Below are positions 59,713 through 64,000 of a DNA stretch of 64,000 bases, in pieces. Origin of the DNA: Ferrimicrobium acidiphilum DSM 19497. Its GTDB lineage: Bacteria > Actinomycetota > Acidimicrobiia > Acidimicrobiales > Acidimicrobiaceae. Below the pieces are notes generated by a model. The model was given only the letters and a program-made list of their open reading frames with translations. It was not told the DNA's origin and did no database searches. Position 1 is the stretch's first letter. Every line of letters begins with the position of its first letter. The position numbers and the translations under genes are program-made. The stretch spans positions 124,001 to 188,000 of the forward strand of contig NZ_JXUW01000002.1 of NCBI RefSeq assembly GCF_000949255.1, written 5' to 3'.

Positions 59713-61257
59713 TTAATCCGTGGCGTCTGAGATAGTGACGTGTAGCTGGCAAGCTAGGATCGACTCGACAAGCCGACGCTTTCTTCTCAGGGCGTACATC
59801 TCAGCGCTAAGATCGCTGCTCGCCCGGAGTCTCAAATGGATCACCGCACCGCTAACAGTGCAGTGCAGATCCTGGATCAGCTGTTGGTGCGATCTATCAA
59901 GGGCGTCGGCAAGACGCACGATGGCTGCCCCTACCTGAATCTCATAGCCATCATCTGCACCCAGATCGGCAGGTACTACTACCTCACCCTTGGTGTGGGC
60001 GCCGATGATGGCTCCCACAACTCCAATCTCGCGGCGAGTGAAGCCGCGAGGAGGAGAGGCGGTAACTAAATACTGGCCGTGGCGGTCATGTTCATCGCGG
60101 TTGATAAACGCGCCGATATCATGGAGTTGAGCGGCGACCGCAAGACGCTGTCGTGCCTCCGCATTGAGACCGTGCATGCTGACCAACGCGTCAAAGATCT
60201 GGAGGGCTAGGCGTGTAACAAAATTTGCATGAGCCGCATCGACGCGATAGCGAAGCATGAGTTCTCGAACCGAGTCTGCTCTAAGGTCGGATCGATTAAT
60301 TGAGAACGCAAAGTGCTCCTGGCTCTCGGCCTCGTGGAGTACGATCCCTTCACGAAGCGCCCACGAACACAACCAGACCTCATCGACCGAGATCGCGTCG
60401 AGCAGATGACCAAGGATTACTGCACCGAAGCCTACCGTGGTCGCTCGGCGCGCATCGATTCCCTTTAGTGAGTTCCGTCTTTCGACTGATGTTGCCCGTA
60501 TGACGGAGGTAGCCTCCTCCAACGCCGGTCGACTCACCGTCCGCGCTAAAAGTCCATCATCGAGTTCGTCATGCTCGCTGTCTAGGGAAAGTGCGAATCG
60601 ACCAATCGCATTCATCGTTCCACTCGTGAGAATTAGCCGGGTTGGATGATAGTTGACCATCGTCGCTAACGGTTCTTGAAGTTCATGACCTACGTAGTTA
60701 TCGAGAGCGGGCACATTATCCTCGCCAAATTTAGCCCGGAGTCTGCCGACACCCAGGCGCAAGCTCCTACCCGCAATGAGCTGGCGTTGATCACCTAGCA
60801 TCAGCTCGAGACTGCCACCGCCGAGGTCTGCACCAAGGACTGGCCGGGACCCTAGGTGGCATGCAGCACGAATCGCATCGAAGACAAGTGATGCCTCCTC
60901 ATGGCCGCTGATAACCTGGACCTTCACACCTGTATGGCCATGAATCGCGTCGATCAACTCCTGTGCATTCTCGGCATCGCGGAACGATGCGGTGGCCTTT
61001 GCAACCACAACCTCAGCACCAAAACTTTGACTGATCGACAAAAAGCGAGCGACCGTCGCCACCGCCTCCTGGATCGCCTCATCGTTGAAGACTCCGTCTC
61101 GATAGACACGCTCTCCAAGACGCAGCATCTCGCGTTCCTTGGCAATAGGCTCGAGTCCCAGGTCAGAGCGAACGCGAAATACCGCGAGATGAAAGGAGTT
61201 CGAACCCAGGTCCATCGCCGCAACCACTACGCCGCCGGACACGATTAACGAACTCAA
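59713..61257 (-). CDS. ppx: Exopolyphosphatase / guanosine pentaphosphate phosphohydrolase (Ppx/GppA)
   Basis: 514 residues from TTG 61257, which overlaps the CYTH stop (TTGA) and follows CGGAG by eight bases; the frame to 61287 reaches further but lies inside the CYTH gene. The ASKHA phosphatase has AAMDLGSNSFHLAV at the N-terminus and LGADLGGGSLELMLG near 140. The C-terminal HD domain has AAQLHDIGAFINRDEHDRHG (near 400). It removes end phosphates from polyphosphate or hydrolyses pppGpp. The order ppk1-CYTH-ppx suggests a polyphosphate operon. Confidence 0.9.
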   Translation of the reverse strand: MSSLIVSGGVVVAAMDLGSNSFHLAVFRVRSDLGLEPIAKEREMLRLGERVYRDGVFNDEAIQEAVATVARFLSISQSFGAEVVVAKATASFRDAENAQELIDAIHGHTGVKVQVISGHEEASLVFDAIRAACHLGSRPVLGADLGGGSLELMLGDQRQLIAGRSLRLGVGRLRAKFGEDNVPALDNYVGHELQEPLATMVNYHPTRLILTSGTMNAIGRFALSLDSEHDELDDGLLARTVSRPALEEATSVIRATSVERRNSLKGIDARRATTVGFGAVILGHLLDAISVDEVWLCSWALREGIVLHEAESQEHFAFSINRSDLRADSVRELMLRYRVDAAHANFVTRLALQIFDALVSMHGLNAEARQRLAVAAQLHDIGAFINRDEHDRHGQYLVTASPPRGFTRREIGVVGAIIGAHTKGEVVVPADLGADDGYEIQVGAAIVRLADALDRSHQQLIQDLHCTVSGAVIHLRLRASSDLSAEMYALRRKRRLVESILACQLHVTISDATD

Positions 61258-61976
61258 GCTAAATGCTCCGAATCGACGGTTGCCCACGGTGCAGGAAGTG
61301 GAACGGCCGCATCAAGAAAACGTACCAAATTCACACCAAGCTCCTTCGTCGCGTGCTGCCTGCTTGCAGTTAGGGACGACTCGCCTCTGGAGAGGGCCAT
61401 CGAAAGCTTGGAACCCTGACTCGGTGGCACATCCGGAAAATAAGCCTCGAGGAGGTCGAGGAGCTGATCTAGCACCGGACGTTCGGGAGCCTCGACCTCG
61501 ATCTCGAAAAACGTGAACTGTGCTGGGTGCTCGACGGTGACTGAGTCCATGCAAATCTCAACCTCGGCACTCGCAAAACTTCGCATCCAGCGTTCACGTA
61601 CGGTTGTCAGGCGAGCGATCTCTTCGAGTTCTGCAGATACGCCGACAGCACGAAGCCCCATGGAGAGGATGGTTGGGATCTCCTTCCACAACCCATCTAT
61701 CTCGATCTCAGTCGCCTCGGCAACCCCACGGACGTCCGGCGTTGCGCCAACCTTTATTGTCCAGCGTGCCTGCTGTCCTGATGATTCCCCTCGCGCACGA
61801 AGGCCGACTCCACTGCGGCCAAGAAGTTGATCGCAAGTATCAAGATAGCGAGAGGTCAAGCGCGAGACCTCAGGGCCACCGCTGTCCCCTTCACAGAGTT
61901 CAACGATCGTTGTTGTCATCTCGCGTGCTGTGGCAAGGTCGGGTGGCTGTCTTTTGAGTTCGCGTTCACTAGCCAT
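61254..61976 (-). CDS. CYTH-domain protein (triphosphate tunnel metalloenzyme)
   Basis: 240 residues from ATG 61976, which overlaps the ppk1 stop by 8 nt. The CYTH ExExK motif is ERELK near residues 4-8. The tunnel strands follow: SRYLDTCDQLLGRSGVGLRAR, WTIKVG, EATEIEIDG, TVRERW, FFEIEVEAPE and SKLSMAL. It has no CHAD domain. CYTH enzymes bind triphosphate-containing ligands, and many hydrolyse tripolyphosphate. Its place between ppk1 and ppx suggests a short-chain polyphosphate role, but adenylate cyclase or thiamine triphosphatase activity cannot be excluded. Confidence 0.85.
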   Translation of the reverse strand: MASERELKRQPPDLATAREMTTTIVELCEGDSGGPEVSRLTSRYLDTCDQLLGRSGVGLRARGESSGQQARWTIKVGATPDVRGVAEATEIEIDGLWKEIPTILSMGLRAVGVSAELEEIARLTTVRERWMRSFASAEVEICMDSVTVEHPAQFTFFEIEVEAPERPVLDQLLDLLEAYFPDVPPSQGSKLSMALSRGESSLTASRQHATKELGVNLVRFLDAAVPLPAPWATVDSEHLA

Positions 61977-64000
61977 GGATCAATGATTCCTCAACTTGTT
62001 CCCCGTTGAGGATGAGCTGTGAGGAGATACCTCGAGATGGCACTAGTCGACTCCACCGCCCCTCGCCATCTAACGTCCATGCGTTCGTATCATCCTCCCA
62101 CTCCAGTTTCAACATGAAGATGACACGTCTACGCAACGCGGAATCCTGAAGCGGGAACAGCAGTTCGACACGACGATCTAGATTGCGCTGCATTAAGTCA
62201 CTGGAGCCAACCAGGACCTCGGAGCGGGGATCGTCTAGATCACCAAAGACAAATACCCTTGAGTGTTCGAGGAACTCGCCGACTATGGAGCGAATTACGA
62301 TTCGCTCAGACAAGCCAGGAACACCGGGGCGAAGCGCACAGATGCCGCGGACGAGTCCACGAATCTCCACTCCAGCCTGCGATGCCCGGTATAGCGCCTC
62401 TATTATGGCTGGATCAACCAGCCCATTCACCTTGAAGCTGATATAGCCATCGCAGCCTCGAGTAGTCTCGCGTTCAATCAAATCGGTAATACGTGCTCGG
62501 AGTTCCGTAGGAGCGAGTATCAGCTTGCCAAGGTGCGTAGGTCGAGAGAAGCCAGTCAGATAGTTGAACACCTCTCCAAGATCGTGACCTATCTCTGGAT
62601 CAACCGTGAAAAGGCCAATATCCTCATAACTCTTTGCAGTCTTCGCATTGTAGTTGCCCGTACCCAGATGGCAATAGCGCACCAAGCCGCCACTCTCACG
62701 CCGAATCACCATGATGGCTTTGCAGTGGGTCTTGAGCCCAACGACTCCGTAGACCACGTGAACACCGGCGTCCTCGAGTTTGCGCGCCCATCCAATGTTC
62801 GCCAGCTCATCAAATCGAGCCTTAACCTCTACAATCACCACAACTTGCTTGCCACTCTCAGCTGCGTCGATCAGTGATCCGACGATCGCCGAATCACCTG
62901 AGGTGCGATACAGGGTTTGTTTGATAGCCAGTACTTCAGGATCTCTAGCCGCCGCCGCTACAAAGGCCTCAACGGTGGAGGAAAAACTATCGTATGGATG
63001 GTGGACAAGCACATCGCGGCTCTTTAGGGCGGCGAATATGTCTACCGCCTCACCATCGGAGTAACCGAATGGTAACGGAGTGTGTCCTGCTGCCCTTGGC
63101 CCTCGCTCACCATCTAGCCCTAAATCAAAGATCTCGAAAAAACAACGCATGTCCAACGGTAAACTCGTGGAGTAGACGTCATCGCGATGGAGTTCCAATT
63201 CGTCGATTAAAAGTGCTTGAATCGCGGCAGAGGAGTCCGCTGCGACCTCCAGACGCACTGCACGCCCAAAGCGGCGTCTACGGAGCTCCGTCTCTACGAG
63301 AGCTAGCAGGTCGTCGGCCTCCCCCTCTTCAAGCACCAGATCAGTGTTGCGTGTGACTCGAAAAAGTGCGGTCTCACCAATCTCCATCCCTGGGAAAAGT
63401 AGGTCAGCGAAGCTTTGAATGAGATCCTCAATCAGTACAAAGGATCCGCCGCCTATCGGATACAATCTCGGAAAGTTCGATGGCACCTTGATGCGGGCAA
63501 ACTTCTCCTCATGGTCTGAGGGTTCGCGTACAGCTACTGCCAGGTTTAGGGAGAGATTCGAGATGTACGGAAAGGGATGAGAGGGGTCAACTGATAGCGG
63601 CGTTAACACCGGATATAGATCCGCTTCGAAGGCCCTGCGTAGACGTGCCTTGGTGGAACCGGGTAGGTTCTCAACTCGTTCGATTCGTACACCCAGCTGA
63701 GCTAACCGAGGCATCAGCTGGCACTGGTAACTCCGTTCTGCCTCCTCGATCAGCGTTAGCAGCCGACCACGGATAGCCTTTAGCTGCTCTCGAGCAGTCA
63801 GGCCGTCAGTCGAGCGTATCGTAAACGAGGAGAGGAGCTGGTCTTTGAGACCAGCCACACGAACCTGAAAAAACTCGTCGAGCCCCGCACCAAAAATAGC
63901 AAAGAACTTCGCCCTCGCCAAGATGCCGAGGCTATCGTCAGCTGCTAGCTCAAGTACTCTTGAGCCAAACTCAAGCCAAGATAGCTCTCTGTTGAAGTAC
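61969..64000 (-). CDS. ppk1: Polyphosphate kinase 1, 5' end cut by window edge
   Basis: The frame is open to the right edge, giving 676 visible residues; the Met at 63921 is internal. The visible N-terminus YFNRELSWLEFGSRVLELA is the start of the PPK1 N domain. It makes polyphosphate from ATP. The autophosphorylated His is in RYCHLGTGNYNAKTAKSYED (plus-strand near 62630-62680); IKQTLYRTSGDSAIVGSL and VEVKARFDE also match. The second His region is in the C-terminal domain. Only a handful of residues should be missing. Confidence 0.95.
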   Translation of the reverse strand, partial: YFNRELSWLEFGSRVLELAADDSLGILARAKFFAIFGAGLDEFFQVRVAGLKDQLLSSFTIRSTDGLTAREQLKAIRGRLLTLIEEAERSYQCQLMPRLAQLGVRIERVENLPGSTKARLRRAFEADLYPVLTPLSVDPSHPFPYISNLSLNLAVAVREPSDHEEKFARIKVPSNFPRLYPIGGGSFVLIEDLIQSFADLLFPGMEIGETALFRVTRNTDLVLEEGEADDLLALVETELRRRRFGRAVRLEVAADSSAAIQALLIDELELHRDDVYSTSLPLDMRCFFEIFDLGLDGERGPRAAGHTPLPFGYSDGEAVDIFAALKSRDVLVHHPYDSFSSTVEAFVAAAARDPEVLAIKQTLYRTSGDSAIVGSLIDAAESGKQVVVIVEVKARFDELANIGWARKLEDAGVHVVYGVVGLKTHCKAIMVIRRESGGLVRYCHLGTGNYNAKTAKSYEDIGLFTVDPEIGHDLGEVFNYLTGFSRPTHLGKLILAPTELRARITDLIERETTRGCDGYISFKVNGLVDPAIIEALYRASQAGVEIRGLVRGICALRPGVPGLSERIVIRSIVGEFLEHSRVFVFGDLDDPRSEVLVGSSDLMQRNLDRRVELLFPLQDSALRRRVIFMLKLEWEDDTNAWTLDGEGRWSRLVPSRGISSQLILNGEQVEESLIHG

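Noticed and set aside
1-64000. CRISPR array or prophage
   Set aside because: No regularly spaced direct repeats, cas genes, or phage structural genes are seen on either strand.

Overview
The window looks like a chromosomal segment of an acidophilic or soil actinobacterium, most likely of the class Acidimicrobiia (Ferrimicrobium / Acidithrix / Acidimicrobium type). This is an inference from several things: mid-range GC (slightly above half by eye), many GTG and TTG starts, and gene orders typical of Actinobacteria (gcvH-garA-ftsR with a DUF151 nuclease nearby; tlyA-nadK-recN-pyrG-nudix-xerD). An actinobacterial CtaA/CtaG pair, LCP protein and two-piece glycine decarboxylase agree with it. No rRNA, CRISPR array or intact insertion sequence is visible. 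There is one tRNA, tRNA-Leu(GAG).

Layout. 1-5.7 kb is accessory and decayed: a tyrosine recombinase cut by the left edge, a 1-nt-overlapping partner ORF that ends against a frameshifted ISL3-type transposase remnant, a membrane-anchored propeller-like protein, 1.3 kb of gene-poor DNA with IS-end-like repeats, and a secreted coiled-coil/LytM protein that has lost its zinc ligands. 6-10 kb is sparse: ctaA, a possible decayed ORF, a TIGR02206 membrane protein and a 60-residue membrane peptide. 10-15 kb holds a DUF4232 lipoprotein and a tightly overlapping MoxR-DUF58-DUF4129 operon. 15-30 kb is mostly core metabolism: pyruvate kinase, an EamA transporter, a PsiE-like protein, gcvPB/gcvPA/gcvT, a CDP-alcohol phosphatidyltransferase, a fused nucleotidyltransferase/phosphomannomutase-like protein, gcvH, a GarA-like FHA protein with a zinc ribbon, an FtsR-like MerR regulator, DUF151 nuclease and CcdA. 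30-39 kb carries ctaG and the conserved housekeeping block xerD-nudix-pyrG-recN-nadK-tlyA, then a crotonase. 39-50 kb has a PAP2 phosphatase, an MFS permease, and a peptide-type ABC importer (binding protein and two permeases on +, fused double ATPase on -) split by an LCP cell-wall ligase and 1 kb of empty DNA. 50-64 kb has tRNA-Leu, a DUF4268-like nuclease-fold protein, histidine ammonia-lyase, a GNAT/peptidase S51 divergent pair, the tal-tkt-pgi pentose-phosphate operon and a polyphosphate operon (ppk1-CYTH-ppx) that runs off the right edge.

How it fits together. GcvP1/P2/T and GcvH make up most of a glycine cleavage system, with gcvH next to a GarA-type regulator. CtaA, CtaG and CcdA serve heme-copper oxidase and cytochrome c assembly. 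Tal, Tkt and Pgi join the non-oxidative pentose phosphate pathway to upper glycolysis, and pyruvate kinase ends glycolysis. Ppk1, Ppx and the CYTH protein form a polyphosphate unit.

I found no convincing wholly new system. The best leads are the zinc-ribbon GarA variant, a phosphomannomutase-like domain and a LytM domain that have both lost catalytic residues, a recurring TANNNT-to-start-codon spacing that implies leaderless mRNAs, an isolated DUF4268-type nuclease-fold protein, and the eroded recombinase/ISL3 island at the left edge. Start codons were re-chosen wherever a Shine-Dalgarno sequence, family N-terminus or -10 box decided the matter.
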